This document shows, one piece after another, positions 12,185 to 24,397 of a DNA stretch of 64,000 nucleotides. Within the stretch, counting starts at the first letter, position 1; each line of letters begins with the position of its first letter. The position numbers and the translations under genes were made by a program. This DNA is from Calliopsis andreniformis. Taxonomy: Eukaryota > Arthropoda > Insecta > Hymenoptera > Andrenidae. The stretch is from positions 18,207,001 to 18,271,000 of the forward strand of contig NC_135066.1 of assembly GCF_051401765.1 (NCBI RefSeq), in the 5' to 3' direction. The notes below the pieces were generated by a model. It had not been told where the DNA came from. It searched no databases and worked only from the letters and a program-made list of their open reading frames with translations.

Positions 12185-14570
12185 TTACCGCATTGTCCAG
12201 TAGTCCCGTCAAAATTTTAATAAAGTTACAGTTGGCGTTTCCTGCATCTGATGTACGCGCCGACGATAAAGAAATTTCTTGGTCAGTATCCGTGAACAAT
12301 TTTACAGTACGAGATTTTTCAGTTTTTTTGGTAGTATTATTAATCTCCGTGGTGTCTACGATGTCAAAATATTCAAGGCCATACAATAATAATAGATCAA
12401 AGATTCCTTTTAAAGCTGCGATCCAAATTTCTTCATTCTCTTGTTCTAGAGAAAATTGCAATAATAACATCATAATGTGCTTTTTAGCTAGTTCCTTGTC
12501 CAATACGCAACAAATGCTAATTGCTTTTATTGCCAATATGTGAACTCTGTCGTCTGAATGCTGAAAATAGGAATCATTTTTAATGATTTTAAGAAAATTA
12601 CGAATTAAAATTGAATCACTTACGTCCAAGCTATCAAGCGCCAATTGCATCAAACTTCTGAGCGTGGGTGTTAAAGTTGTTACAGACTGCATCATAGTAC
12701 ACATAATAGTCAAACATTTGATCATAGTTTCTGGATCATTTTTTTCCTTGATCTCCTCGGTAACTATTACCTGAGGCGTTTCTGATAATTTTACTATTTT
12801 TTCGTTTAATTCGGTAATTTCATTTTTTAAACTGTCTGCCTTTAAATACTTTTTGTCTTGTATAGCTTGGTACTCTTCTTCTTTTAACTCTAACAATCTC
12901 ACCTTGAGTTTTGCTCTCTGAAAAGTGTTAATAATTCAAGACACATTACGAATAAAATATCTAAAATTATGATTTTACCTGCATATTAATTTCGTGTTGC
13001 TGCTCCTCGGAAATTTGAGTAGCCACGCTTTCTTTCAAAGGTAGTCTGATTTCGCTAATTACATTGACTAAAGTATCCATTCTGCTATTTACATCGGGTA
13101 TAATCTTCTGCATGTGCGTTACCATGCATTCGATAACTTTTTCAGTCAGTTGATTGTTTATTAAAGTGTTGCATACTAATTCGTTCAATTTCTTTCTGCC
13201 GACTTCGTCGGATAAATCGTATGTTGTTGCTATCTCAAATAATTGTAGAAGAATGAACTTCTGCATCTGGTATACCCATGTTTCACTTTGCTGTGTAGAC
13301 ATTACTGTTAGAAAATCAGAAATATATGAACAGAATATGGACAATTCTGGTATAATTTTTTCCAGCTCTTCTGTACAGGATTCACGTTGAAGGTGTTTTA
13401 CCAAGCATTTCCAATAGAGTACATTTTCACTATTTAAGTTATTTATTGGAATTATTTTTGTTTCCTTGTTTATTGGTAGCTGATCTATTAACACATTTAG
13501 AGGGCTGCTCCTATTAAAGTGGAAATGAAATATTTAGTAGTTGAAACAAATGCTGCTCTATCTTCATTCTTAGACAAAGTATGGATGAAATATTTACTTG
13601 AATAAAGAATCTAAGGCCAAAATTGATACATCTGTGCCAATTTCAGCATCAAGAGCTCTCACTAAGCTAATAAAATCTCCACTAAAATGCCTTAACCATG
13701 ATGGTAATAAGACACTTTGTACACATTTTTTAACTACTTCAGATCTATCTTTTAAACCATCATTCAACAACTGATCTCTTTGTGTAATTGTCAAAGATCT
13801 CACTGTAACTTTGCTTATGAATTCATATGCCATTTTACGAACTCTTTCATCAACATCCCTTGTTTTTCTTAAGGCCACTTGCAAAGTTCTCTGATTTTTT
13901 CCCATGCTCATTAATGCTGCTCTGCGAACCTCAGCAGAGGGATCTTTAGAAGCATGAAATATGTACATTTTTATGACTGGGCATTGTTCATCTGTTGGGT
14001 CTTGAAGTCTATGCAAAGCAAATATCGCTTGTGCTCTAACTTTAGGAGATCTATCTAACAAACGATCCATCATGGAGACAGTAATCTTATCACAAAGAGC
14101 ATCATCCATAAAAGCCTGATCACCCATTGAATTCAATAATATATTCAAGAATTGACAAATTCTATATCTCACTGTTGTATCTCTTGCACAGTGACTCGTC
14201 AAGAGGAAGTCAAATAACTTGTTGAGAAAAAGACACAAAGGTTCTTCCTCATTGCCTTCATCTGTGGTTGAGTATAAACTGGCAGCAAATTTAGCGACAA
14301 ATTCTAAAGTGTTTTGAACCCGCGGATGATGCTGAACGATAGTAAGTGGGACTCTAAAGCATTTTACAAAGTGGTCCCAAAATGTCTGTGAGTCACACTG
14401 AAATCAAAGAATAAAAAATTAGTAAAAACGATAATGAATTTAGAATAATAACCTCTTCTTACCTGATCATGACACTTCTGTAACTTCTTCAAATTATTTT
14501 GATGAGCAGTTTTACTGTACTGAACATTGTAAAATATATCGTTTATTGTTTGATCTATTTTTCTAGTCAT
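11389..14570 (-). CDS. Cap-G: Condensin I subunit G (CAP-G / NCAPG)
   Basis: HEAT-repeat subunit of condensin I, which pairs with CAP-D2 on the kleisin CAP-H to compact mitotic chromosomes. Seven minus-strand exons: 14463-14570, 13598-14397, 12979-13510, 12624-12917, 12189-12560, 11577-12089 and 11389-11502. All borders are GT-AG, introns are 61-99 bp, and the product is 910 aa (human 1015). Family blocks: residues 37-302 carry the N-terminal HEAT region with RLQDPTDEQCPV and EVRRAALMSMG; 304-480 include ISEIRLPLKES; 481-578 hold the coiled-coil-like segment KEEEYQAIQDKKYLKADSLK; 703-873 include LRTIATEGICKLLLNRRISG and YNPVNDNDYYLRQCL. The C-terminus is short and acidic, lacking the long basic tail of the human protein. 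Intron 4 (12561-12623) is 63 nt with no in-frame stop. It diverges from the SKI2 gene. Confidence 0.96.
12151..12188. repeat. (TA)n plus T run inside Cap-G intron 5
   Basis: About 25 bp of alternating TA followed by a T run, ending next to the donor of Cap-G exon 5 (on the minus strand GTAAAAAAAAAAA). It makes up much of that 99-bp intron. Confidence 0.8.
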
Positions 14571-15272
14571 ACTTACAATAAATTACACATTTATGACCAA
14601 ACTAAAACATAAACATTTGACGTTATTGCTTCTAAAACGAAGTCAAAACGAAGCGGTTGAATTACGTTAACTTTTCAAATGTATTGCCAATAGTATCCCT
14701 GCAAATATAAGTGGACATAACTAGGAACTTTTTAAACTGTATTATGAGAGGTATATTACAATTTATCTGAATTGAAATTACTACCATTGCTCCAAATAAT
14801 TTATTACGTTGAAAATAATTGAGGTTATCATTTATCTAATAAGTAAATAATAATATTGGACTAGTAGAATTTTTGTCATTATAGTGATAAAATTAGTTTT
14901 ACGTTGGTAGTACGATTACAATGTTTATAAACATAACCTATATAATACTTAAGCGACTAATTTTTAAACAAATTTTTAAATCATAATTTGTGAATAGTAT
15001 TAATATTTACAATATTTTTTGGAGAAATTTATATGTTCGCTATTGCATATAATGACATAACTGAAGTGTACATAGTCTAAATAAATGTTTACTATACATA
15101 AGTAATGTCATTTTTTGCAATAGGTTTTTTATTTTTAAGATTGATATTCAGTATTTATTAATATTTGCTGTATATACCACTGAGCTATCATTTTTGTGCA
15201 CTGTTTGAAAAGATAAATAAAGATATATAAGCAACGTTTATTTATGCCGTATAAAAATAATATTTTAAAAAA
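14571..15272. promoter_or_regulatory. Shared divergent promoter region, Cap-G / SKI2 helicase
   Basis: About 700 bp of AT-rich DNA separates the divergent start codons and must contain both promoters. I see no convincing TATA or initiator pair. An in-frame TAA lies 12 nt before the helicase ATG, which fixes that start in the genomic sequence. Confidence 0.6.
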
Positions 15273-18200
15273 ATGGATATGAAAGATATTGCAAGCACAG
15301 AGGTAATTTTTTGTCTATTATTTTTTACTGAATAATTATTTATAGATTTATCTTTTTCATTATTGCAACATTTTCCATAGTTTTCATTGGATCCACCACC
15401 TATTTGGCCTGATATTAAAGATGAATTAAGGGGATATATTGAATGCATTGATAAGCTTCCAATACACCAACTTGATTATGCTCAATGTTACTTTCCAAGA
15501 AAACCAGATATTTTATCTCTTTTGGATTCTGATTTGGCACCCCTTGGTACCACATTAAAATTTGATCGTGATCCTATTACTGGGCAGCTTGGAGAAATGC
15601 GAGAAATTGCTTTAAAGTCAGCTGGAGAGACAGCAAGAAATTCCATGTCCATGACTCGAGCACCAGCGACTACTCCAGATAATGTTAGAGGTATTTGACT
15701 GAAACATAAACAAAAGTCATTGTAATACAACAGTCAAAGTTTAGAAGTTACAAAAACATGAAAATTTCATATAGGGGATTCCAGCAATATTCCATTCTGG
15801 CCAGGTGGCTTTGAAGAACCAGAAAAGATAGAAGATCCATCAATGGAGGATATTGATTTTGAAAACAATTTAAGAACTGTAGCAAAAGGTTTCAGTGGTG
15901 GTATAGAATTTAAAAGTGATAATTGTACTCCAAAGGAGGGGACAGCAGAGGAGGAAGAGCAATCAGAATTAGAGACAGATAAAATTGAGGAAATCGCAGA
16001 CAAAATTAATTTAATGTCTATTGTAAATGAGGAAAAAAGCATATTCGGTTTATGGTCACCAGAGAAAGAAACAAAAATAGAAACTAAGGAAGTTTCTAAT
16101 ATTAAAGATTCAGCGTTTGATGAAATTGCTTCATTATTGGAAGAGTCGGATATCCCAATTTTGCGAATCTCGGAAAAACGTGCAGAAAATGCTAAATCAG
16201 AGTGGGCTGAACAATTAGATGTGTCAGTCCCAATAACTGATTTTGAGAAACGTGTTCCTCAGCCAGCAATGACCTTTCCTTATGAGCTGGATACTTTTCA
16301 AAAGCAAGCAATTCTTAAATTGGAAGAAAACTGTAATGTATTCGTCGCGGCGCATACATCAGCTGGAAAAACAACTGTAGCAGAATATGCAATTGCTTTG
16401 AGCCAAAAGCATATGACAAGGTAAAATCTGATAGTTTCAGAAATCAATTTCGATATATTAATGAACTTGATTTCTTTCAGAGTCATTTATACGTCTCCCA
16501 TAAAAGCACTTTCAAATCAAAAGTACCGCGATTTCAAAAGAAAATTTGACAGCGTTGGATTGTTAACAGGAGATTTACAGATTAACTCAAATGCGTCGTG
16601 TATTATTATGACAACAGAAATTTTACAGTCTATGTTATACTGTGCGTCGGAAGTCTTAAGAGACCTAGAATTCGTAATTTTTGACGAAGTGCACTATATT
16701 AATAACGATGATGTAAGATTTCAAAATAATTTTTATCATTAGTAACTTAATATAATTTCGTCGGTTTGTATTTTATTTTAGCGCGGTCACGTCTGGGAAG
16801 AAAGTGTCATCCTTTTGCCACAAACAGTTAGCATAGTGATGTTGTCTGCGACTGTACCAAATCCCTTGATATTTGCTGATTGGGTCGGTCGTACTAAGAA
16901 AAAGAAAATGTATGTTATAAGCACGTTGAAGAGACCAGTACCGCTTCAGCATTACTTATATACTGGAACTGATGGTAAAACCAAGAATGATAAGTTCTTG
17001 GTGCTTGACGAAAGTAATCAATTTTTATTAGATGGGTAATGATCACTATATAGATACAGATACATATTAATATAAATATTTTCTTTATGCATACTATATG
17101 AAGTATCATTTCAGATGGTATAAAGCAACAAATGCAAAAGGTCTAAAGAAGGATAACACTAAAGATATGAAGAGAAAACCAATGTCACAGCAGATGACTC
17201 CAAAACAGGAGCAAGTGTTGTGGAATGCTTTCATAAGTCATCTTAAAACTAACGTACGATCTCATTTAACGATTTGTAATTCATTTATTTACACACAAAT
17301 ACAAGTGACTTAATTTTGTTGTTTTAGAATATGCTGCCAGTTGTCGTTTTCATGCTGTCACGAAAGCGTTGCGACATGAGCGCTGTCACACTGAGAAACG
17401 TTGATCTCACAACAGAAACTGAGAAACATACCATTAGAGCATTTTTTCAGAATAACATAAAGCATTTAAAAGGTACTGATAGGCAGTTACCACAAGTTCG
17501 TATGATGCAAGAACTACTACAAAATGGTATTGGCATACATCACAGTGGTATACTACCAATTTTGAAAGAAATAGTGGAAATGCTTTTCCAAACTGGAGTT
17601 GTGAAGGTCAGTTGCCTAAAGATTTACTTTTACATTATTCGAAGAAGTCCATAAGTGTATAAATTAATCATATATTGTCTTATAGTTGTTATTTGCAACT
17701 GAAACATTTGCAATGGGTGTAAATATGCCTGCTCGTACCGTGGTATTCGATTCGATTAAAAAGTACGATGGTAATAATTTTCGAATACTTTACCCTACCG
17801 AGTATATACAAATGGCTGGTCGCGCTGGTCGCAGAGGCCATGACACTGCAGGGATGGTTATAATTATGTGTCGAACAGCACTACCGCATTTTAATGAGTT
17901 GAAAACTATGATGTGTGGGCAGGGTCTGAATTTAGAATCCAAATTTAAAGTAACATATTCCATGGTCTTAAATTTGAGAAGGGTGAACGAATCAGTAACA
18001 GTAGAAGCAATGATGCGCAGATCTTTCAAAGAGTCGCCAGTAGTTTTAAAGGAAAGCACCTACAAACTTGAATTGCAGAAAGTGGACAATGAACTATCGA
18101 AATTACCACCTTTATCTGACATACAGGAAAGACTTTCTGAATTTTACCGTGCATCTGTCGATTACTTGGAATATCTTAGGTATTTGAAACCACTTATATA

Positions 18201-19660
18201 CGAGACACAAAAGAAACCAGTAAAAAGTTTAACACCTGGTAGAGTTTTACTTATATCGTATGAAAATCATTACAATAAATTGGCTTTATTGTTGAGCACT
18301 ATCCAGAGCAAATGCAATAAACAGTATAGGGTACTGGTTCTTAAAGATTCTGAGATATCAAAGCCCGCTGATCATATATCGTCAGAAATAGCTAAGTTTA
18401 AGAATCTAGAAAAATGGTACGAAATTGTTGCTTTAACAAGGAAAGACATATACGTACCAGTTGGAATTCCATCTGATGAAGTAATATCTGTCAACGCTTG
18501 GAATGTATTAGAAATAACTAATTGTCAAATTAAAGTGGATTGTAATCTGGTCTTAGCAAATTGGGAAAAGAGGCAAATATCAAGATTTAGGTAAACAAAT
18601 TTAATTTAAACTGAGTACATCTCTATTACGTTTGAAATTGTATTTAAAACTTTTTTTTTTTAGAGATGAGCCCCCAAGTCAAACTTATGAAACTGCCAAG
18701 CAGGAATTAATGACAATATCCCTGAATGCCAATCGCGATCCATCTATTCTAGAACCGTATGTACAAATAAAAATAAATTACGATATTCACATGAGAGTGG
18801 AACATTTGCTTGAATTGAAGAAGGCTGTTTATGATATGAAATTCACGGAAATATCAAATTTTGAAGAGCAATTTATACCCGTATTCGAACGAAGTGAACT
18901 GGAACACAAGAAAAAGAAACTTCAGCTTGAACTCAGCGATGAAGGGCTGAGTCTTTATCCGGAATACACGAATGCTGTCGCTCTGCTCAAACATCTGGGA
19001 TACATATACAATGACGAAACAGGTTGGTGGGATAAGTTTTCTATAGATCATTCACATAACTGAATAAATAATGTTTTTAATTATTTTTCAGTTGCTTTGA
19101 AAGGTCGAGTGGCATTGCAGATGGGAAGCAATGAATTGCTAATAACAGAATTAATTCTTAAGAACGTACTAACGGTACTTCAGCCAGCCGAAATAGCAGC
19201 ATTGCTGTCTGCCTTAATATTTCAGCAACGAACGGATGTTGAACCAAATTTGACAGCAGATTTAAAAAGGGTATATTTTAAAAGCTACTAAATTATTTTA
19301 TTCGTGACATTTTATCTATTTCCATTTTAGGGATGTGAAACTGTAAAGGAAGTATATGCTGAATTAGAAGCTCTAGAACAGCATTATCAGTTGTCAACGC
19401 TACAACCGCTGAATTTCGGTTTAGTTGAAGTCGTTTACGATTGGGCGCAGGCGAAATCATTTTCTGAAATAATGGAGAAAACAGATGTACAAGAAGGAAT
19501 CATAGTACGATGCATTCAGCAGTTAAGCGAAACGTTAAGGGATGTCAAAAATGCAGCGGTAACTATAGGTGATCCCGTTTTAAAAGAAAAAATGGAGGAA
19601 GCTTCTACTGCCATTAAACGGGATATCGTTTTTGCTGCGTCTTTGTATACGCAAGATTAA
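15273..19660 (+). CDS. tst: SKI2-type DExH RNA helicase (twister / SKIV2L / SKIC2)
   Basis: ATP-dependent helicase of the cytoplasmic SKI complex, which feeds mRNA into the 3'-5' exosome. Eleven exons: 15273-15302, 15381-15690, 15775-16420, 16481-16712, 16782-17035, 17115-17253, 17328-17606, 17686-18590, 18664-19022, 19092-19270 and 19331-19660. All are GT-AG and the product is 1220 aa (human 1246). Helicase motifs: Walker A TSAGKTT (about 308-314), DEVH box at 397-400 (typical of SKI2/MTR4), LSATVPN in exon 5, GIHHSGILP in exon 7, [10 protein letters not shown] at 672-681. The C-terminal SKI2 domain ends with [20 protein letters not shown] and [12 protein letters not shown]. Exon 1 encodes only 10 residues; a second Met is at codon 3. 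Exon 6 to early exon 7, between the helicase halves, is short and lysine-rich. It converges with Sec13. Confidence 0.97.
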
Positions 19661-19994
19661 TCGCTAAACGACTTCTGTGTATAATAGTTTATTTATCTGC
19701 GTAAATTTTCAAGACATTTTCGATTTTAATCGGTGAGAAATGTGTATATTTTTATTACTTCTATACTGTTCAAGAAGCATATGTTGTTCAGAAAGTGTAC
19801 GATATGATTTCCTTCCATCATAAATATGTGAAGTATTGAAAGTTACTTTTATTCTGTAAATTATAATTTTTTGTGTATAGATACATCAGAAGAGTACAAA
19901 CATATGAAATAAGAATGTTATTAATAATGAACAATCGCTTTAATTTACAATGCTTATCGATACAAAATATTATCCTACATTCTATTTTTTGATA
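19661..19994. other. Convergent 3' UTR overlap zone of SKI2 helicase and Sec13
   Basis: Only 334 bp separate the stop codons of two convergent genes, so their 3' UTRs almost certainly share this AT-rich sequence. Minus-strand AATAAA occurs at 19848-19853 and near 19688. The + strand has only weak variants such as CATAAA near 19830. Confidence 0.65.
19848..19853 (-). terminator. Candidate Sec13 poly(A) signal
   Basis: TTTATT on the + strand reads AATAAA on the minus strand, about 140 nt downstream of the Sec13 stop. Confidence 0.45.
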
Positions 19995-21199
19995 TTATAG
20001 TGCTCGTTGATCCGTGTTGTTAAGGTTTCCTTGGCCTTTATTCGTCTCCGAAATGCACGTCCATTGACCCTCGGTGTTTTCACGCCAAAGGGATACTTTA
20101 TTATCTCCACCACTAACAGCTAAAATACCTCCGGTCAACGACCAACTAACATTCCAAATGACGTCGTCAAAAACATTGAGAATAATTGGCGTCCAACTGG
20201 TATAATCATTCGAAGTCCATACGATTACGCGACGATCTTGTGAACAGGAAGCCAAAGCTGCTTTTGATGGCCCAACAGCTGGTGCCCATGCTACATCTCG
20301 CACCTATAATTCAATATTTGCAGTGGTAAAAAATTTATTCTCATCATTTCTTAACTCATCTTATATAGTTGAGGAGTTATTTCAATAGTTAAATAGTTAA
20401 AAAATCAGGGTTTAAGTCTAATCTAAAATTTACAAAGCAATGAATGCATACCCAATCACTGTGTGCCTCCAGTTTGTCCTCTTCTATCCACCTATCACCT
20501 TCTTCTTTCCAAATTTTAACTAAATTATCGCAACCCCCTGTAGCTAATCTTTTTACAGGTCCATTTCGTTGTGTTCCACTACCATCAAAGCTAGGCTCAA
20601 TAGCAGGACACCAGCTTACAGCGTTACATCCAATTGTATGAGCGTTTGGAATTTTTTGTGTGTCCCATGTGTCTCCATTATTAGTGAGAATAGACAGTGA
20701 ACCGTCAGAGCTACCACAGGCGAGAATCAGACCAAATTCATGCGGTGCCCATGCTATTGAGTTAACAGAAGAATCGTGGCCAATGTGTTCATAAATTTTA
20801 GTCCATTCTCCCAGCTCCTTCCAGATGATCACTTTTCTATTACAAGAAATAGCAGCAAATGACTTTAAACCTTAATAAAACGTTTCATTTGTATTGTAAT
20901 TCACAAAATATGAAACAATGAGGAATCGTTAAAGAACCTAGACAAGGTTACACGTACCGATCGTAACTACAAGATGCTAAGAGATTTCCAAATTTTGGAT
21001 GTGCCCACGCGACCTGCCACACAGGACCAACATGCCCCTTGAGATCGGCGACTAAACTCTGCGACCCGTTCTTCAGATCGAAAATTTTCACCGAATTGTC
21101 ACTGGAGCAGGTTGCTAACCTCAAACCATAATAATCCATTTCCGCATCATGAATCATATCCTCGTGACCTGTGTCAACTGTGTTTAAAACCGACACCAT
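19995..21199 (-). CDS. Sec13: Sec13 (COPII outer coat / Nup107 complex WD40 protein)
   Basis: Open six-bladed WD40 propeller that forms the COPII cage with Sec31, sits in the Y-complex of the nuclear pore, and is part of GATOR2. Three minus-strand exons: 20958-21199, 20452-20836 and 19995-20303, all GT-AG, giving 311 aa (human 322). Family blocks: [20 protein letters not shown] near the N-terminus, [20 protein letters not shown] in exon 1, [17 protein letters not shown] and [15 protein letters not shown] in exon 2, [10 protein letters not shown] and [16 protein letters not shown] in exon 3. The start is the ATG at 21199 ([18 protein letters not shown]), which matches the family start. Exon 1 ends in a split Arg codon (CG/A). 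Confidence 0.97.
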
Positions 21200-22483
21200 T
21201 TTTGCAGTACTTTTTTATACAAATTTTCTTAAATACACTTTTGAAAAATGGCCAGCTAATCGATCACAGATCGTGGAAGAGGTTATGTTACCCAGTGTCT
21301 GTCACTTACGTGGAAGCATGTGCGCACTGGTGACCGGTGCACCGCCGCTTTGCGCAGGCCGCGTTTAAATGTCAGTGCCGTTACACGCGATTTTGATTTG
21401 AACGTGAAATTTTTTTCTCGGGATTCTTTTTTATGAAGATTGATGTCCTCTGAAGATTTTTCTTCAGCAAGTAGGTTTCAACATCGTTTTATAATACATT
21501 AAGTAATTTATTATTGACAAATGTGAACTTAAGCGTTACGGATAGTACAGCTTGTCGTAATCGAATTATGTATATTCGAAATGTTCGAATTCAGATCGAA
21601 GTTTGAGTTCAGATATGGGTGACCTTACTCTATGTACTATTTGAATCCGATAAAAAAGACTCCAAAAGCAATCATAAAGTAATTAACGAAGAATGTTGAA
21701 TTAATTTATTAGCTCATCGTCAATAGATTACACCAAGTTAACGTGTGATTTTGCAAAGTGGTTGAGGATATCCATCATTAACTTAGTCCAACGTAGGTCA
21801 ACCATTAAAAGAGGCTATGGCACTCGAGGCACACATACGCTGCGGGCAGTGGCTGTGACGTACAAGCAAATCGAGTTCATCGTAATTCACGAAACTACGA
21901 CGCAAACGACATAGAGTATCGTGTAAGCTTGCCCCTTCCGGCATGTCACTAATGACATAGCTTCCGGCGTTTTGTCGATAAGATGGATAATTGATATATA
22001 TCCCCCGTATGCGTGCACATATGCGCCATACAAATTTATGCATATATGTGCACAGTGTTGTGAGGGCTATGAAATTTTCAATCCGCAGCACGGTCGGGTA
22101 ACGATTACTGTTACCGCTAATTACGTTTTCCCCTACAGGCAGTAACGAAATCATGGCTGGAATTGTTTATCGATCCAGAATATAGGAAGCACGTTGATCG
22201 CTGAACAAGTCGGGCAGAGCAACGCTAAAGAAGGAACGAGCAGGATGGTTCCGCTTCCTTGTGTTGATCTTTCGCGCTGTTATAACTTCCGCTCGTGTAC
22301 CCCTCAGGCTAAATATATGAATAGCATATGTTAGCCACCGGACACGATGTTTCGTAATAAAAAAACTTTCGATGTAACATTAATGCAAACAGAGTTGTAT
22401 AATTTTCAGACATTATAATAGTTAATTGCAGATTAAGATCTTGCACAGTATAAGATAGAGATAGTTTATAAATGTTTCAGAAG

Positions 22484-22730
22484 TTAACTCTTGTAAATAG
22501 GGGCCATTTGTATTCAAATAGGTTCTATCTACGTGTTTAAGTACGTAAAAGTCTGAGAAAAAATTTGAAAAAATTTATATAACATCTTACAACGTTCCAA
22601 ATGGAGATTTAAATAGAAAGTTTAATTTTTACGGAGGGAATCAGGGATTCGATACTCATTTGTTTAGGATATGTGGACTCTTTAAAAATACCGGGACAAA
22701 AATGACGCCTGGTTACAGAGTAAGGGTTAA
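22484..22730. mobile_element. TTAA-ended inverted-repeat element (piggyBac-like MITE), degenerate
   Basis: The left end reads TTAACTCTTG followed by GGGGCCATTTGTA; the reverse complement of the right end reads TTAACCCTTA followed by GGCGTCATTTTTG. Both ends carry TTAA, and the inner block resembles that of the clearer element at 24177-24397. About 247 bp, AT-rich and non-coding. Confidence 0.45.
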
Positions 22731-23359
22731 TTATATAAATTAAGTAAACAATTTCTGAGTGGTTAATACTCTTAATATATCCGTAATTTATGTTTGGCTT
22801 ATCTTAGAGATAACTAGGAATTTACAGTGAACAAATACTGTAATAGTTGTAAAGTACTCTTCAAATGATTTCAAAGTAATTTATGGTTCGTGTTGGGTAA
22901 AAAGTACTGAATACACCACAGGGTGTGTATGTATGTACATTCGTAAGAACTAAAGGGAATGAATTATTCTGGGGCCCTGCAGTCGCGCCGTTCGTCCCTG
23001 TTGCAGGTGTATAACGCATTCATGAACTTTTCCTGATTCACTAGACATTACCTGTAGGTACCGCTACCACACGTGTGTTACACAGTTATACGAATTCGTT
23101 ACAGTGCTCTTTTTTAAGAAGAACAGAACAAGAAGCGGCGCCGTGAATGCTGACTTATTAACATTGCATTATTTTTGTTGGCTTGCTGGAAATGTAGGTT
23201 TCTCTTCTATGCTTTTTAGTGGTAGATTATGAGTAGTCCTGAACGCTGATCGTGTATATAAAGTTTCTCAAGAAAATATTCAAGGTTTTTAGGGGTACTT
23301 TGTGGTTACAAAATATGAGCAAAATTACAACGAAACGATTACATATAACTTTCTACCTA

Positions 23360-23593
23360 CAGAGTGTTTCATTTTCAATTCAAGTCAGGCTGAAAAGAAA
23401 CACCATTTAGTAGATCCATGATTTTTACTTAAAACCTCAATTTGTACAGAAAATACGTTCCACGAAATGGAACAGGCTGCACAATTAATTGCAAGGTAAA
23501 CTCGCTCCCTCAATAACCGCGTGCCTCGTTTATTCTGCTTTTCAGTGGCATGCTCCAAAAGTCCTAAACCCTTTTTCTTTTTTAGACACCCTG
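23360..23593. mobile_element. TA-flanked short inverted-repeat element (mariner-like MITE)
   Basis: About 234 bp bounded by TA on both sides. Ends are CAGAGTGTTTC on the left and, as the reverse complement of the right, CAGGGTGTCTA. A TA duplication with CAGGGTGT-type ends suits a Tc1/mariner-type non-autonomous element. The inverted repeats are short and imperfect. Confidence 0.4.
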
Positions 23594-24176
23594 TACAGTG
23601 CAGTGCCCCATTACGCTGAGGTCTCGCTGAAAGAGGCAGCCTTTTCAGGTTAATAGGATCTAATGCTGTTTTTACGACGATGCTCGTTTGATAGTCCCGT
23701 TCCTCCTAAAAACGGCCGAAAAAGGTTGATGGTACGGCGCCGAGAGAGCGGTCGAACGGAAATTCAGGGCGAAGGTTCGAGAGGTTCCGGTTGCGATGCG
23801 GTCGGTCGCGCGTACGCGTCAGTATCGTGGCGAGATCCGGGCGAAGGAGTATCAGGAAGAATGGAAAGGGGGAATGTCGGTCACTGGGCCTTTCCTCGCG
23901 ATCACGGTACTCCGTTTAGCGCCTCGGGGCCACCACCTAGGAATGTCGGGAAGAGCACGCGTTCAAACTCTCTCCCTTCTTTCTACTCCCACCTTTGACG
24001 GCTCTCTAAATTGGTAACACTCGCGGCTGTCCGAGAGGAAGGCGCATCTTTGCTCGGTACGCTACAAGACAGACCTTTTTTGCGCCAAGTACAACGTACA
24101 TAGAGGCTATAATTGTAGCGTCTGTATTCCATTTAGCTAGTACTGAGAAATCACTAGACTGCGGATCTTTGTGCAT

Positions 24177-24397
24177 TTAACTCTTCGTAGGCACATGGGG
24201 TCCATTTTGTTTGCAGTAAATTTTGAATTTTTATTTTATTTAATTAATCTTACAGAAATTTGGCTCAAGCAGCGATGGTATATTAAAATACATACTTCAA
24301 TAAGGACATAAAATTTTTTTCTGATTTTTTGAAAGCTTAGAACAGCAGAAAAAATAGTCGCGGACAAAATGGACCTAGTGTGTCCATGGAGAATTAA
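24177..24397. mobile_element. TTAA-ended inverted-repeat element (piggyBac-like MITE)
   Basis: About 221 bp. The left end has TTAACTCTTCGTAGGCACA then GGGTCCATTTTG. The right end, reverse complemented, has TTAATTCTCCATGGACACA then AGGTCCATTTTG. The inverted repeats run roughly 40 bp with a few indels, and TTAA is present at both ends. It has no coding capacity. Confidence 0.65.

Noticed and set aside
21798..22154. Minus-strand ATG open frame of 118 codons upstream of Sec13
   Set aside because: Not recognised, no splice or promoter context, and composition is not convincingly coding.
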